Shown: piece by piece, positions 42,472 through 51,459 of the stretch | How positions within the stretch are numbered: the stretch's first letter is position 1 | Layout: the number at the start of each line of letters is the position of its first letter | Notes under the pieces: generated by a model | What the model saw: only the letters and a program-made list of their open reading frames with translations | Database searches by the model: none | Told to the model about the DNA's origin: nothing | NCBI RefSeq assembly: GCF_001483135.1 | Contig: NZ_LNAL01000007.1 | Coordinates: 186,001-250,000, forward strand | Direction: 5' to 3' | Source of the DNA: Solirubrum puertoriconensis | Lineage (GTDB): Bacteria > Bacteroidota > Bacteroidia > Cytophagales > Hymenobacteraceae | Length of the DNA: 64,000 nt | Translations under genes and position numbers: made by a program

Positions 42472-43278
42472 TTACTCGCCTTGGATAGGCTCGCCAACTG
42501 AGGTTTCGATGGTACCACCTTCTTGCTCCACCTTTTTGGCGGCCCGTACAAGGCTGCTGCTGAAGATAAAGTCTTTTAGCTCGGGTACTTGGGCGTTGAG
42601 AATTTCATCCTTGGTGCCATCCCACAGCTTCAGGCCCTTGTGCAGAAATACGATATGGTCGCCAATTTCCACCACCGAGTTCATATCGTGAGTGATGATA
42701 ACGGTAGTGATACCGTACTCGTGGGTGATTTCGTAGATCAGCTCGTCGATTTTGATGCTCGTGAGCGGATCGAGGCCGGAGTTAGGTTCATCGCAGAATA
42801 GGTAGGTGCAATTGGGAGCAATGGCCCGTGCAATGCCCACCCGCTTTTTCATACCGCCCGATAACTCGGAAGGCATTTTAAGGCCGGCATTTTCAAGGCC
42901 CACACGCTTCAGGCAAAACTCTACCCGGTCGCGGCGCTCTTCCTTGCTCATGTCGGGCGTGAGCATCTGCAGTGGAAACTCCACATTCTCGAACACGTTC
43001 ATCGAGTCGAATAAGGCAGAAGCCTGAAACAGCATTCCGATCTGCTTCCGGATTTCCTGCCGGATTTCGATTTTGTTGTTCGTGAAGATAGTGCCGTCGA
43101 AGGTGATGGAGCCAATATCGGGCTTCAGCAAACCCACAATGCACTTGAGGAGCACTGATTTGCCAGTGCCCGAGCCGCCTAGCACAAGGTTGCACTTGCC
43201 CGTTTCGAAGGTGCAGGTGATGCCCCTAAGAATCGGCGTATCGCCGAAGTTCTTGTGTACGTTGTGTACTTCAATCAT
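42472..43278 (-). CDS. mlaF: MlaF-type ABC transporter ATP-binding protein
   Basis: 268 aa. ATPase of the Mla-type phospholipid transporter. Seen: Walker A GGSGTGKS, Q-loop LFQASALFDSM, signature LSGGMKKRVGIARA, Walker B YLFCDEPNSGLDP, H-loop VIITHDM. The text NSGLDPLTSIKIDELIYEIT and MLFQASALFDSMNVFENV are typical of MlaF/Ttg2A. Partner permease gene mlaE starts upstream on the same strand, stop 90 bases away. Confidence 0.93.
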   Translation of the reverse strand: MIEVHNVHKNFGDTPILRGITCTFETGKCNLVLGGSGTGKSVLLKCIVGLLKPDIGSITFDGTIFTNNKIEIRQEIRKQIGMLFQASALFDSMNVFENVEFPLQMLTPDMSKEERRDRVEFCLKRVGLENAGLKMPSELSGGMKKRVGIARAIAPNCTYLFCDEPNSGLDPLTSIKIDELIYEITHEYGITTVIITHDMNSVVEIGDHIVFLHKGLKLWDGTKDEILNAQVPELKDFIFSSSLVRAAKKVEQEGGTIETSVGEPIQGE

Positions 43279-43368
43279 GGTGGGTAGGGCTTAGGTAGTA
43301 GCGAGTTGGGGCTTGGGAGCTGGGTAGTTAATCTGCCGCCAACCCAAGTTCCTCAGACCTAAAACCTC

Positions 43369-44100
43369 TTACAAAAGCGTGTAGGCCAGTACAAAGTCGC
43401 CGACAAGTATGGCAATAATGGAGTGGGTTACAGCCGTGGTGCTGCTGGCGCCAACCTCGAGCGCACCGCCCTCGGTAAAAAAGCCGCGGTACGCCGAAAT
43501 AGACGACACCAGAAAGGCAAACACCACCGACTTGATGAGGGCAAACGTAATGTTGTAGGGAATGAATGCGTCGCGGATTCCTTCAATGTACTCTTGCGCC
43601 GACAGTGCTCCCGAGAGCGTACCGGCCAGGTAGCCACCTAGAATAGACAGCACCATGGCCAGGATTACCAGCAACGGAAACGTGATGATGGCTCCCAGGA
43701 TGCGCGGAAACACTAGGTAAGAAGTGGAGTTGATTCCCATTACCTCGAGGGCATCGATTTGCTCGGTGATGCGCATGGTGCCCAACCCGCCCGCAATGCT
43801 GGAGCCCACTTTGCCGGCCAGCACAATGCTGGTGATGGTGGGGGCCAACTCCAGAATTGTCATTTCGCGCACCATAAAGCCGATCGTAGCCTTTGGGATA
43901 AGCGGATTGGTGAGGTTGTACGCAATTTGCACGCACGTTACGGCCCCAATAAACGCAGCCACAATGCTGACGATGAACACTGAATCGATGCCGATGCTCA
44001 CGGCTTCGTCGAGGGTGCGGTTCCAGAGCACGCGCACGCGTTCTTTGCGCACGAGCATGCTCTGCAGGAAAAGCAGATATTGGCCGAAAACTTTGACCAT
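43369..44100 (-). CDS. mlaE: MlaE-type ABC transporter permease
   Basis: 243 aa from ATG 44100 (upstream ATGs to 44151 are in frame but outside the conserved start). Inner-membrane permease with 5-6 TM helices: SVFIVSIVAAFIGAVTCVQ, ELAPTITSIVLAGKVGSSIAGGLGTM (hallmark MlaE sequence), YLVFPRILGAIITFPLLVILAMVLSILGGYLAG. Works with MlaF to move phospholipid between membranes. No MCE/MlaD substrate-binding gene follows; it may be elsewhere. Confidence 0.93.
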   Translation of the reverse strand: MVKVFGQYLLFLQSMLVRKERVRVLWNRTLDEAVSIGIDSVFIVSIVAAFIGAVTCVQIAYNLTNPLIPKATIGFMVREMTILELAPTITSIVLAGKVGSSIAGGLGTMRITEQIDALEVMGINSTSYLVFPRILGAIITFPLLVILAMVLSILGGYLAGTLSGALSAQEYIEGIRDAFIPYNITFALIKSVVFAFLVSSISAYRGFFTEGGALEVGASSTTAVTHSIIAILVGDFVLAYTLL

Positions 44101-44132
44101 AAACCTTGGCTGACAAAAAAAATGAAGAGCAA

Positions 44133-44152
44133 CGTGCCACAGCTGCGGCACG
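44133..44152. promoter_or_regulatory. Near-perfect 20-bp palindrome in the divergent mlaE/dehydrogenase region
   Basis: Bases 44133-44152 read CGTGCCACAGCTGCGGCACG, symmetric except for one mismatched pair. It is in the 97-base space between two divergent gene starts and may be an operator, or chance. Confidence 0.35.
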
Positions 44153-44197
44153 CTTCCCGCTCACATACGTACGAACGGCGAAACAATCTTACGGCTT

Positions 44198-44911
44198 ATG
44201 CAGAAAACAATTGTAGTGACGGGTGGCACCAAAGGCATTGGGAAGGCAATTTTAGCTCGATTTGCCCAAGCAGGCTTTCAGTTGGTGACGTGTTCGCGCT
44301 CAACCGACAGCCTTGATGAGCTGCGCGAGGATTTTCAGGAGCGCTTTCCGCAAGCAACACTGCACGCCTTGGCCGTCGATCTGAGTCGCCCCAACGAGGC
44401 TCGCCGCTTCGTGGATTTTGTGCTGGGCCTAGGTACTACCGTTGATGTGCTGGTAAACAATGCCGGGTACTTTATCCCCGGTCGCTTGCAAGATGACGCC
44501 GCAGACGGTTCTACCATGCGTGAGATGCTGGCTGTAAACCTGCTTAGTGCCTACGATGTTACGCGCGGCCTGCTACCGCACATGTTGGAGCAGGAAGCAG
44601 GGCATATTTTCACGATGTGCTCCACGGCCAGCATCACGGCATACCCCAACGGTGGGGCTTACGGAGTAGCCAAATTTGCCCTTTACGGCATGACGAAAAA
44701 CCTGCGCGAGGAGCTAAAGCACTCCAATGTGCGTGTTACGGCCATACTGCCTGGCGCTACCCTTACTGCCAGTTGGGAAGGCGTTGACTTACCCGCCGAA
44801 CGATTCATGAAAGCCGAAGACGTAGCCGAAGCTGTGTACGGGGCGTACAGCCTTTCGCCGCAAGCTGTGATTGAGGAAATCCTGATGCGCCCGCAGTTAG
44901 GCGATATTTAA
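44198..44911 (+). CDS. Short-chain dehydrogenase/reductase
   Basis: 237 aa. NAD(P)-binding GGTKGIGKAI; NNAGYFIPGRL; catalytic Ser in MCSTASITAYPNGGAYGVAKFAL with Tyr-x-x-x-Lys (YGVAK). Ends LMRPQLGDI rather than a classical substrate loop. Substrate unknown. Divergent from mlaE. Confidence 0.88.
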   Translation: MQKTIVVTGGTKGIGKAILARFAQAGFQLVTCSRSTDSLDELREDFQERFPQATLHALAVDLSRPNEARRFVDFVLGLGTTVDVLVNNAGYFIPGRLQDDAADGSTMREMLAVNLLSAYDVTRGLLPHMLEQEAGHIFTMCSTASITAYPNGGAYGVAKFALYGMTKNLREELKHSNVRVTAILPGATLTASWEGVDLPAERFMKAEDVAEAVYGAYSLSPQAVIEEILMRPQLGDI

Positions 44912-44995
44912 CGCTACGCTGTCATAAAGGCACTCATTGGTCCCGCTGAGCCTCATTGAAGCTGTTCTGCCGCTTCGCCTCGGCCGCTAACTCCA

Positions 44996-45148
44996 GAACG
45001 TTATTCCGAGCTTGTCGAGGAATCTTGCGTGCTGATGCTAGGCAGTTATTACTATCCAGCGAATGTCTCGCCTGCCGCTCAACATGATGAGCTGGAGTAA
45101 ATGCAGCGAAGCAGGAGGAATGCTTCGGCGGAGCTCAGCATGACGTTC
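44996..45148. repeat. Degenerate GTCAT-ended inverted repeat (copy A)
   Basis: Outer ends GAACGTTATTCCGAGCT (44996-45012) and AGCTCAGCATGACGTTC (45132-45148) pair at 14 of 17 positions. Located between two gene ends: the dehydrogenase (stop 44911) and the leftward GIN lipoprotein (stop 45194). The most diverged of five related elements in this window. Confidence 0.55.
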
Positions 45149-45193
45149 GGGCAAATACCGCGCGTTACAAACAAGTGGGGACGCGGTAGCAGT

Positions 45194-45982
45194 CTACTCC
45201 GCTACGGCTTTGCCTTTGCCAGTAACCTTCACATCCTTTTGCGCAGGTGGGCCACTGTAATACAACGTGCCCGTACCGGCTACCTGCGCACCTAGGAAAT
45301 CAATAGTACGCACGTAAGCGTCGCCGTCGCTGAGCTTATCGAGATGCACGGAGGCGCGTTTGGTGGTAAGGTCTTTGGCGAACAGACGCCCTAGGTCGCC
45401 CACGGTGGCAATCAGCTCAGTGGAGTGGCCGCTAAGCTTCATGTCGCCCAATTCGTACAGATCAACCCACAAGTACTTGCTCTCCACGTTGAACTCTAGG
45501 TCGCCGGCGCGGGAAAGGTGCAGAAAGAGGGTATCCTGCCGGAAGGTACCTTCGGTGCGCATGGTTTTCTCCCCCACATGAAACACGTCGGTGAGGCGTG
45601 GCACGTGCAGTGTTACCTGGTGGGGTACATCGTAGCGGCGTACCCAGTTGCAGCGGCTGGTGTTGCTGATGGTGAGGGTGCCATCCTGCACTTTCAACTC
45701 CAGGTCTTCTTGCAGATTGCGGCCGGTACGCACCTCTGCGTAGGTTTCGGTATCCTGCACCACGGTTACTTCTACGTTGTCGTAGAGGCGCAGCACGTTA
45801 AAGGCGGGCAGCTCGCGCCGCTCGGTGCTTACGGAGCCGCTGCTTTTAAAACAGTCGCCTTCGTGGTCTTTGCGGCAACCTAGGAGCAGCAACGGCGCCC
45901 CCAACAGCAGGGCCTTAGCTGCGTATGCCCTTACCCATGGCCGTGCTTTATCTTGCGCGGCCTTTACCAACGAGCTCAACAC
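45194..45982 (-). CDS. GIN-domain (DUF2807) lipoprotein
   Basis: Seen: a lipobox LLLLGC with the Cys at plus coordinates about 45875-45877, then a DUF2807/GIN beta-helix-like domain (FNVLRLYDNVEVTVVQD, VQDGTLTISN, LHLSRAGDLEFNVES, VDLYELGDMKLSGHSTELIATVGDLG) of about 190 residues. Start uncertain: no ATG precedes the signal in a good place; I list GTG 45982 (262 aa), with TTG at 45970 or a longer ATG at 46021 as alternatives. Function unknown. Divergent from the 46002 dehydrogenase. Confidence 0.75.
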   Translation of the reverse strand: MLSSLVKAAQDKARPWVRAYAAKALLLGAPLLLLGCRKDHEGDCFKSSGSVSTERRELPAFNVLRLYDNVEVTVVQDTETYAEVRTGRNLQEDLELKVQDGTLTISNTSRCNWVRRYDVPHQVTLHVPRLTDVFHVGEKTMRTEGTFRQDTLFLHLSRAGDLEFNVESKYLWVDLYELGDMKLSGHSTELIATVGDLGRLFAKDLTTKRASVHLDKLSDGDAYVRTIDFLGAQVAGTGTLYYSGPPAQKDVKVTGKGKAVAE

Positions 45983-46001
45983 TTTTTCCAACCAGAAGTC
46001 T

Positions 46002-46700
46002 ATGGATCTGAACGGCAAGGTAGCCATTGTCACGGGCGTCAGCAAAGGGATAGGCCTGGCCACGGCGCAGTTGTTGCTTGAGCGCGGAGCCATAGTAGCC
46101 GGCTGGGGCCGCCGCGCGCCGGAAAACTTCAAGCACGAGCGGTTTCAGTTTTTCGAGTGCGATGTGCGCAACGAGTTGTCGGTGCAGGAGGCGTATACCA
46201 ACACGCAGCGCGAGCTAGGGCAGCAGGTAACGGTACTCGTGAACAATGCTGGTCTGGGTATAGTAGGTGCAGTCGATGGCTTTCGGTCGGAGGATTGGCA
46301 CACCATGTTCGATACCAACGTGCACGGCATGTTTTACTGCACCAAAGCCGTGTTGCCGCAAATGCGCAAGCAGCAGTTGGGCCACATCATCAATATTTCG
46401 TCCATAGCTGGCCTCAACGGCATCGAGATGATGGCGGGCTACTGCGCCACCAAATACGCGGTGCGCGGCTTTTCGCACTCGCTGTTTAAGGAGGTGCGCC
46501 AGGATGGCATTAAGGTTACTTGCCTCTATCCCGGCTCTACTCAAACCAACTTCTTCGACGACATCCCTGGCACCACCGCCAACCCCTCGATGATGCAACC
46601 CGAAGACATTGCCGGTGCCATTGTGTACGCTATCGAAACGCCGTTCAACTTCCACATCGTGGATATGGAAATGCGGCCCTTGCAGCCGAAAAAAGGCTAA
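46002..46700 (+). CDS. Short-chain dehydrogenase/reductase
   Basis: 232 aa from ATG 46002 (upstream open frame to 45825 is antisense to the GIN gene). Motifs: VTGVSKGIGLATA, NNAGLGIVG, catalytic Ser/Tyr/Lys in INISSIAGLNGIEMMAGYCATKYAV (YCATK), all canonical. Followed seven bases after the stop by a small membrane-protein frame. Confidence 0.9.
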   Translation: MDLNGKVAIVTGVSKGIGLATAQLLLERGAIVAGWGRRAPENFKHERFQFFECDVRNELSVQEAYTNTQRELGQQVTVLVNNAGLGIVGAVDGFRSEDWHTMFDTNVHGMFYCTKAVLPQMRKQQLGHIINISSIAGLNGIEMMAGYCATKYAVRGFSHSLFKEVRQDGIKVTCLYPGSTQTNFFDDIPGTTANPSMMQPEDIAGAIVYAIETPFNFHIVDMEMRPLQPKKG

Positions 46701-46706
46701 TGCACG

Positions 46707-46904
46707 ATGCTCTGGATCTGGGCTTTATCGTGGGTGCTGCTGTGGTACAACCTGCGCCAGTGGCGCCGGGCTTTGCCGGAACGAAGGCGGGTGCAGGCGC
46801 TGTTTGTGCTGCTTGCGGCGGCATGGCTCGTGCTGCTGGGCTTGTGGGTGATAGTGCCGCTGGTGGCGTCGTGGATAGGGGAGGCTTCCTTGCACCGGCG
46901 CTAA
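46707..46904 (+). CDS. Possible small membrane protein
   Basis: 65 aa: MLWIWALSWVLLWYNLRQWRRALPERR, then a second hydrophobic stretch LFVLLAAAWLVLLGLWVIVPLVASWIGE. Two TM helices with a basic loop, so inserted in the inner membrane. It begins seven bases after the dehydrogenase stop, which suggests an operon. No family recognised; an alternative overlapping frame (ATG 46700) is not convincing. Confidence 0.5.
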   Translation: MLWIWALSWVLLWYNLRQWRRALPERRRVQALFVLLAAAWLVLLGLWVIVPLVASWIGEASLHRR

Positions 46905-46960
46905 CTCGCTAGGTGCCCAGTGCAGCAATGAGCAACTAACGCAGTACTTTCGCCCTTCCT

Positions 46961-47887
46961 ATGGTTGAAATCCAACATTTGACCAAGCTTTTTGGTACCC
47001 AGGCCGCCGTCAACGACATCAGCTTTTCGGCCGGCCGGGGCGAAATCCTAGGTTTCCTGGGCCCCAACGGCGCCGGCAAAAGCACCACCATGAAAATTGC
47101 CACCGGTTACCTGCCGCCCAGCGCAGGCACGGTGCGCATTGCCGATTTCGATGTGGCGCAGCACCCGCTGGAGGTGCGCCGCCGCGTGGGGTACTTGCCC
47201 GAGCACAACCCGCTCTACCTCGATATGTACGTGCACGAGTACCTCGATTTTATCGGGCGGGTGCACGGCTTATCGGGTGGTGCGCTGCGCGAACGGGTGA
47301 AAGAGCTGGTGGCCCGCGTAGGCCTCACGCGCGAGCAGAACAAGCAAATCGGTGCCCTTTCCAAAGGCTACCGGCAGCGCGTAGGGTTGGCCCAGGCGCT
47401 GGTACACGACCCGCAGGTGCTTATTCTCGATGAGCCCACCACCGGCCTCGACCCCAACCAGATTGGCGAAATCCGGCAGCTTATTCGCGAGCTAGGGCAG
47501 GACAAAACCGTCATTTTCAGCACGCACATTTTACCCGAGGTACAAGCCCTCTGCGACCGGGTGGTCATCATCAGCCGCGGACAGCTCGTGGCCGATTCGC
47601 CGGTGCGCGACCTAGGAGCTCTGGCTAAAGGTGAAACCATTATCCGTGCCGAGTTCGAAGGTGCTATTGACCCAACGCCGCTTCGGCAGCTACCGGGCAT
47701 CAAAGCCGTGGAGCAAGCGGCGGGTGGTGTATGGGTTATCCGCACCGATGGCAAAGGCGACCACCGCCGCGCCATTTCGCAACTGGCGGCCCAACAAGGG
47801 TGGTTGCTCCTAGGTCTGCGGCAAGAAGAGCAGTCGTTGGAGCAGGTGTTCCAGCAGCTAACTACCTCCACCAAATCAGAAAAGTGA
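46961..47887 (+). CDS. gldA: Gliding-motility ABC transporter ATP-binding protein
   Basis: 308 aa. Required with GldF and GldG for gliding in Flavobacterium. Seen: Walker A LGPNGAGKSTT, Q-loop YLPEHNPLYLDMYVHEYLDFIG, signature LSKGYRQRVGLAQALVHDP, Walker B LILDEPTTGLDPNQ, H-loop IFSTHILPE. A promoter-like TACTTTCG (46945-46952), one base off TAnnTTTG, precedes ATG 46961. The stop at 47887 is only 3 bases from a long inverted repeat that separates it from gldF. Confidence 0.93.
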   Translation: MVEIQHLTKLFGTQAAVNDISFSAGRGEILGFLGPNGAGKSTTMKIATGYLPPSAGTVRIADFDVAQHPLEVRRRVGYLPEHNPLYLDMYVHEYLDFIGRVHGLSGGALRERVKELVARVGLTREQNKQIGALSKGYRQRVGLAQALVHDPQVLILDEPTTGLDPNQIGEIRQLIRELGQDKTVIFSTHILPEVQALCDRVVIISRGQLVADSPVRDLGALAKGETIIRAEFEGAIDPTPLRQLPGIKAVEQAAGGVWVIRTDGKGDHRRAISQLAAQQGWLLLGLRQEEQSLEQVFQQLTTSTKSEK

Positions 47888-47890
47888 GAA

Positions 47891-47984
47891 CGTCATGCTG
47901 AGCTTGCCGAAGCATCTCTACCGGCTTCGTTTAAGTTGGTATCCGGCGAAGCGGTAGAGATGCTTCGGCAAGCTCAGCATGACG
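47891..47984. repeat. Long inverted repeat between gldA and gldF (copy B)
   Basis: Perfect 33-bp arms (47891-47923 with 47952-47984) starting CGTCATGCTGAGCTTGCC... with the same GTCAT...ATGAC ends as the other copies; inner GCTTCG/CGAAGC pairs continue the stem. It starts 3 bases after the gldA stop inside an operon that must be read through it. Confidence 0.85.
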
Positions 47985-48041
47985 ACCTGATGCTATTTGG
48001 CATCAGCCAAGTCCCTCCTTATCAGTGCTAAACAGCGGTTC

Positions 48042-48767
48042 ATGTTCGCCGTCCTTCGCAAAGAATTCAACGCCTTCCTCAACTCGCCGGTAGCCTACGT
48101 GGTGCTGGGCGTTTTTCTGGTGGCCACAGGCTTGTTCGTGTGGGTATTCCCCGATAGCTCCGTACTCGACTATGGCTTTGCCGATCTGCAAACGTTGTTC
48201 AACCTGGCCCCCTGGATCTTTCTGTTCCTGATTCCGGCCATTACCATGCGCACGTTTGCCGAAGAGAAGAAGGCCGGCACCATTGAGCTGCTGCTTACCC
48301 GCCCGCTTACCGATGGGCAATTGGTAGGAGGGAAGTACCTGGCTTGCCTGCTGCTGGCGTTGCTGGCCCTGGTGCCCACGCTGCTCTACTACTACTCGGT
48401 ATACCAGCTCGGTTCGCCGGTAGGCAACATCGATTCGGCGGCGTTTGCTGGCTCGTTAATTGGCTTGGCGCTGCTCGCGGCCATTTTTGCGGCTATTGGC
48501 GTGTTGGCTTCGGCCCTCACGCGCGACCAAATCATTGCCTTTTTGGTGGCCGTGGTAGGGTGCTTTCTGGTGTACTCGGGCTTCGATTCGCTGGCCTCGT
48601 TGTTCGAAGGCTCCACAGCTTACTACATCGGCCAGTTGGGCATTGCCGCACACTACCGCGACTTGAGCAAAGGCCTCGTCGACTCGCGCGACGTGCTGTA
48701 TTTCCTATCGGTGGTAGCGGGCATGTTGCTGGCTACTCGCCTCGTACTCCAAAGCCGTAACTGGTAA
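48042..48767 (+). CDS. gldF: Gliding-motility ABC permease
   Basis: 241 aa from ATG 48042. Six hydrophobic segments; start FAVLRKEFNAFLNSPVAYVVLGVFLVATGLFVWVF, FRTFAEEKK-like MRTFAEEKKAGTIELLLTRP, and ALLAAIFAAIGVLASALTRDQ, typical ABC-2 permease of GldF. Partners GldA (upstream) and GldG (starts 20 bases downstream). Confidence 0.92.
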   Translation: MFAVLRKEFNAFLNSPVAYVVLGVFLVATGLFVWVFPDSSVLDYGFADLQTLFNLAPWIFLFLIPAITMRTFAEEKKAGTIELLLTRPLTDGQLVGGKYLACLLLALLALVPTLLYYYSVYQLGSPVGNIDSAAFAGSLIGLALLAAIFAAIGVLASALTRDQIIAFLVAVVGCFLVYSGFDSLASLFEGSTAYYIGQLGIAAHYRDLSKGLVDSRDVLYFLSVVAGMLLATRLVLQSRNW

Positions 48768-48787
48768 CCTGCCGGACCCTCTGACGC

Positions 48788-50530
48788 ATGGAAACGACTC
48801 CCGCCGCCACGCCCGCACCCGTTACCGCAGCTGCTCCGGCCTCGCGCAAGCAGCGCGATTTGCTGCGCTTCGGCCTGGTTCTCCTAGGTCTGGTACTGCT
48901 CAACTTTATCGGGCAGCAATTCTTTTTCCGCCTCGACCTTACCGAGGACAAACGCTACAGCATGTCGCCGGCAACGGAGCAGCTGCTGGAGCAAATGCCC
49001 GAGCCCGTAACCGTTACGGTGTACCTGGCCGGCGACTTCCCGCCCGCGTTTCGGCGCCTGTCGCAAGCCACGCGCGAAACCCTCGACGAAATGCAGGTGC
49101 ACGCCGGCACCAAGCTGCGCTACGTATTCGTCGACCCTTCGGCCGCAACCTCCGAAGCCGACCGCCAGAAGGAGTACCAGCGCCTCATTCAGAAAGGGCT
49201 GAACCCAACCAACCTAGGGGCCAACGAAAACGGCAAGCGCGTCGAGAAGATCATCTTCCCGTGGGCTACCGTAACGGTAGGCAGCCGCGAAGAAAACGTG
49301 CTGCTACTGCGCGGCAACCAAGCCGCCCCGCCCGATGTGCGCCTTAACCAAAGCATCGAAGGCTTGGAGTATGAGCTAGCCAGTGCCATACGCCGCCTGG
49401 AGCCGGGCCAGCGCAAGCTCATTGGCATTGTGGAAGGCCACGGCGAGCCCGACAACGCGCAACTCTACGACCTGATTGCCACGTTGCAGCGTGACCACAA
49501 CGTGTACCGCATCGACCTGAACAAGGTAACCGAGCAGAACATGAAGTCCTTGTCAGCGGTGATTGTGGCCAAGCCCGAGCGCGCTTACACCGAGCCCGAG
49601 AAATACAAGCTCGATAAGTTCATCACCGAAGGCGGCCGGGCCTTGTTCTTCGTAGATGCCATGCGCGTGAACCTCGACAGCGCCAACCGCGGCGGCATGC
49701 TCTCGTTCCCGCTCGATCTGAACCTGACCGACCTGCTGTTCACGTACGGCGCCCGCGTTAACGGCGACTTGATTCTGGACATCAACTCGGGGCTGATTCC
49801 GCTGGTAACGGGCATGACGGGCAACAAGCCCAACGTAGAACCCATGCCGTGGCAGTTTTACCCGATTGTCAACGGCTACAGCCCGCACCCCATCGTGCGC
49901 AACCTCGATGCGGTGTACCTGAAGTTTGTCAGCACCATCGATACGGTGAAGGCCAAGGGCATTCGCAAAACGCCGCTGATGTACACCTCGCGCTACACCC
50001 GCGTGCTGCCCGCGCCCGTGCCCATCAACCTGAACGACGCCCGCCTGCCCCCCGACCCAAAGCTCTACACTAGCGGCCCCAAGCCCGTAGGCTACCTGCT
50101 CGAAGGCCAGTTCCGCTCGTTGTTTGCCAACCGCGCCAAGCCCGGGACCACGCAATTTGTGCCGGTGCAAAGCCCACAAGCCAAGCCGAGCAAAATTATG
50201 CTCGTGTCGGACGGGGATTTGGTGCGCAACGATGTGGACCCCAAAACCGGCCGCCCCGTACCCTTGGGCTTCGACCGCCTGGCTACCACCCGCTTTGCCA
50301 ACCGCGAACTGGTGCAGAACGCCGTGGACTACCTGCTCGATGAAACCGGTCTGATTTCGGTGCGCGGCAAGGAAATCACGCTGCGCCCGCTCGATAAGGT
50401 GAAAGTGAACTCAGAGAAGAGCAAATGGCAACTGCTGAACCTAGGCGCCCCATTGGCGCTGCTGGCTGGCTTTGGGTTGGTGCGTGCTTGGTTGCGCAAG
50501 CGCAATTACGCATCGTTTGCGAGCGAATAG
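48788..50530 (+). CDS. gldG: Gliding-motility ABC-associated protein
   Basis: 580 aa. N-terminal cytoplasmic tail then a TM helix (LLRFGLVLLGLVLLNFIGQQFFF), the GldG marker DLTEDKRYSMSPAT, a large extracytoplasmic domain (VTVYLAGDFPPAFRRLSQATRETLDEM..., IGIVEGHGEP), and a C-terminal TM helix (LLNLGAPLALLAGFGLVRAWLRKR). Acts with GldA/GldF; exact function in gliding unknown. Ends 5 bases from the convergent gene. Confidence 0.9.
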   Translation: METTPAATPAPVTAAAPASRKQRDLLRFGLVLLGLVLLNFIGQQFFFRLDLTEDKRYSMSPATEQLLEQMPEPVTVTVYLAGDFPPAFRRLSQATRETLDEMQVHAGTKLRYVFVDPSAATSEADRQKEYQRLIQKGLNPTNLGANENGKRVEKIIFPWATVTVGSREENVLLLRGNQAAPPDVRLNQSIEGLEYELASAIRRLEPGQRKLIGIVEGHGEPDNAQLYDLIATLQRDHNVYRIDLNKVTEQNMKSLSAVIVAKPERAYTEPEKYKLDKFITEGGRALFFVDAMRVNLDSANRGGMLSFPLDLNLTDLLFTYGARVNGDLILDINSGLIPLVTGMTGNKPNVEPMPWQFYPIVNGYSPHPIVRNLDAVYLKFVSTIDTVKAKGIRKTPLMYTSRYTRVLPAPVPINLNDARLPPDPKLYTSGPKPVGYLLEGQFRSLFANRAKPGTTQFVPVQSPQAKPSKIMLVSDGDLVRNDVDPKTGRPVPLGFDRLATTRFANRELVQNAVDYLLDETGLISVRGKEITLRPLDKVKVNSEKSKWQLLNLGAPLALLAGFGLVRAWLRKRNYASFASE

Positions 50531-50535
50531 GTCTG

Positions 50536-50799
50536 CTACTTGGCTTTCAGATTGGCAATTGCCTTTAAGAACTTTGCGCGGTTGCGGGCGCTGGTCATCC
50601 AAGTAAGCAGGCGACTCTCAAAGCTTTGGTTGGCCCAGCCGTACTTCGTTGAGCCACGGCTGCGCAGCTTCGCGCCGATGAAGTCTTCCAAGAACTGCAG
50701 GTGCTCGTAGTTGTAGGCAAACAGCACGTTCTCAACTATTGCGGTACGCAGCCAAAGCGGTAGCCTGAAAAACGGATCTACCGGCGCGCCTATCAGCAT
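50536..50799 (-). CDS. Small protein of unknown function
   Basis: 87 aa. Contains APVDPFFRLPLWLRTAIVENVLFAYNYEHLQFLEDFIGAKLRSRGSTKYGW in pieces; aromatic-rich, soluble, no signal. No family I recognise. Convergent with gldG, whose stop is only 5 bases away. The 216 bases upstream (50800-51015) hold no gene I can support. Confidence 0.5.
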   Translation of the reverse strand: MLIGAPVDPFFRLPLWLRTAIVENVLFAYNYEHLQFLEDFIGAKLRSRGSTKYGWANQSFESRLLTWMTSARNRAKFLKAIANLKAK

Positions 50800-51015
50800 A
50801 CCCGAAATTCGCTGCTTGACCGGCTAGGTGTACGAAACACTGGCCTTGCTGCTCGACGCCTAGCTCAGCCTACGTGCAAGGCGCGTGAAGCTGCGGTTTT
50901 GTGCTTCGGATTCGATGATGGCTTGCCTTCGCACCTAGGGCACTCCACGTAAATGGTGCTCAGAAATGCACCTAAATACGTTGGTACGGAACGGTATCAA
51001 TCAAGGCTCATGCCG

Positions 51016-51459
51016 CTACAGCCGCACCGTGTCGCAAACCACAAACGAGGTGAGCAATTCGTGCAGCGAAGGTCCCTCATGATCGGCCACAACGGCTAAG
51101 GGATGCTTGCCCTTGGGGTTGAAGTAGCCAGTAAGGTTGGCTAAGTCGTCGGCGTTTACGGGCACATACCCCATCGACCATTCCGTGAAGCTACGCTCGG
51201 TAATGGGGCCATCGGCCAGGCGTGTTACGTTATGGTGGCGGGCATCGCGGCTGATCCGGCCGAAGATGTACGCAACTTCTTCCTCGGTGCCTTCGAGTAC
51301 TTGCAAAATGTTGCCACCACTGTAGAGCAGCACGCCCGTGAGGCCATGCGCCGCATTCCAGGCGCGCGACTGCATGAGTAATGCCTGCAGCTCCTGCTCG
51401 CTGAACTCGTTGGTAGCGGAGCTTTGGTACACTAAATGGTGAAGAGTAGGCTCGCTCAT
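51016..51459 (-). CDS. BLUF-domain blue-light sensor
   Basis: 147 aa, one BLUF (FAD) domain and a short tail. Key residues line up with AppA/BLUF numbering exactly by spacing: Tyr11 (AppA Y21), Asn35 (N45), Gln53 (Q63), Trp94 (W104) and Met96 (M106), in LVYQS, WNAAHGLTG, ILQVLEG and EWSMGY. All five are present, so it should bind FAD and respond to blue light. No effector domain; likely works by binding a partner. Partner unknown. Confidence 0.92.
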   Translation of the reverse strand: MSEPTLHHLVYQSSATNEFSEQELQALLMQSRAWNAAHGLTGVLLYSGGNILQVLEGTEEEVAYIFGRISRDARHHNVTRLADGPITERSFTEWSMGYVPVNADDLANLTGYFNPKGKHPLAVVADHEGPSLHELLTSFVVCDTVRL

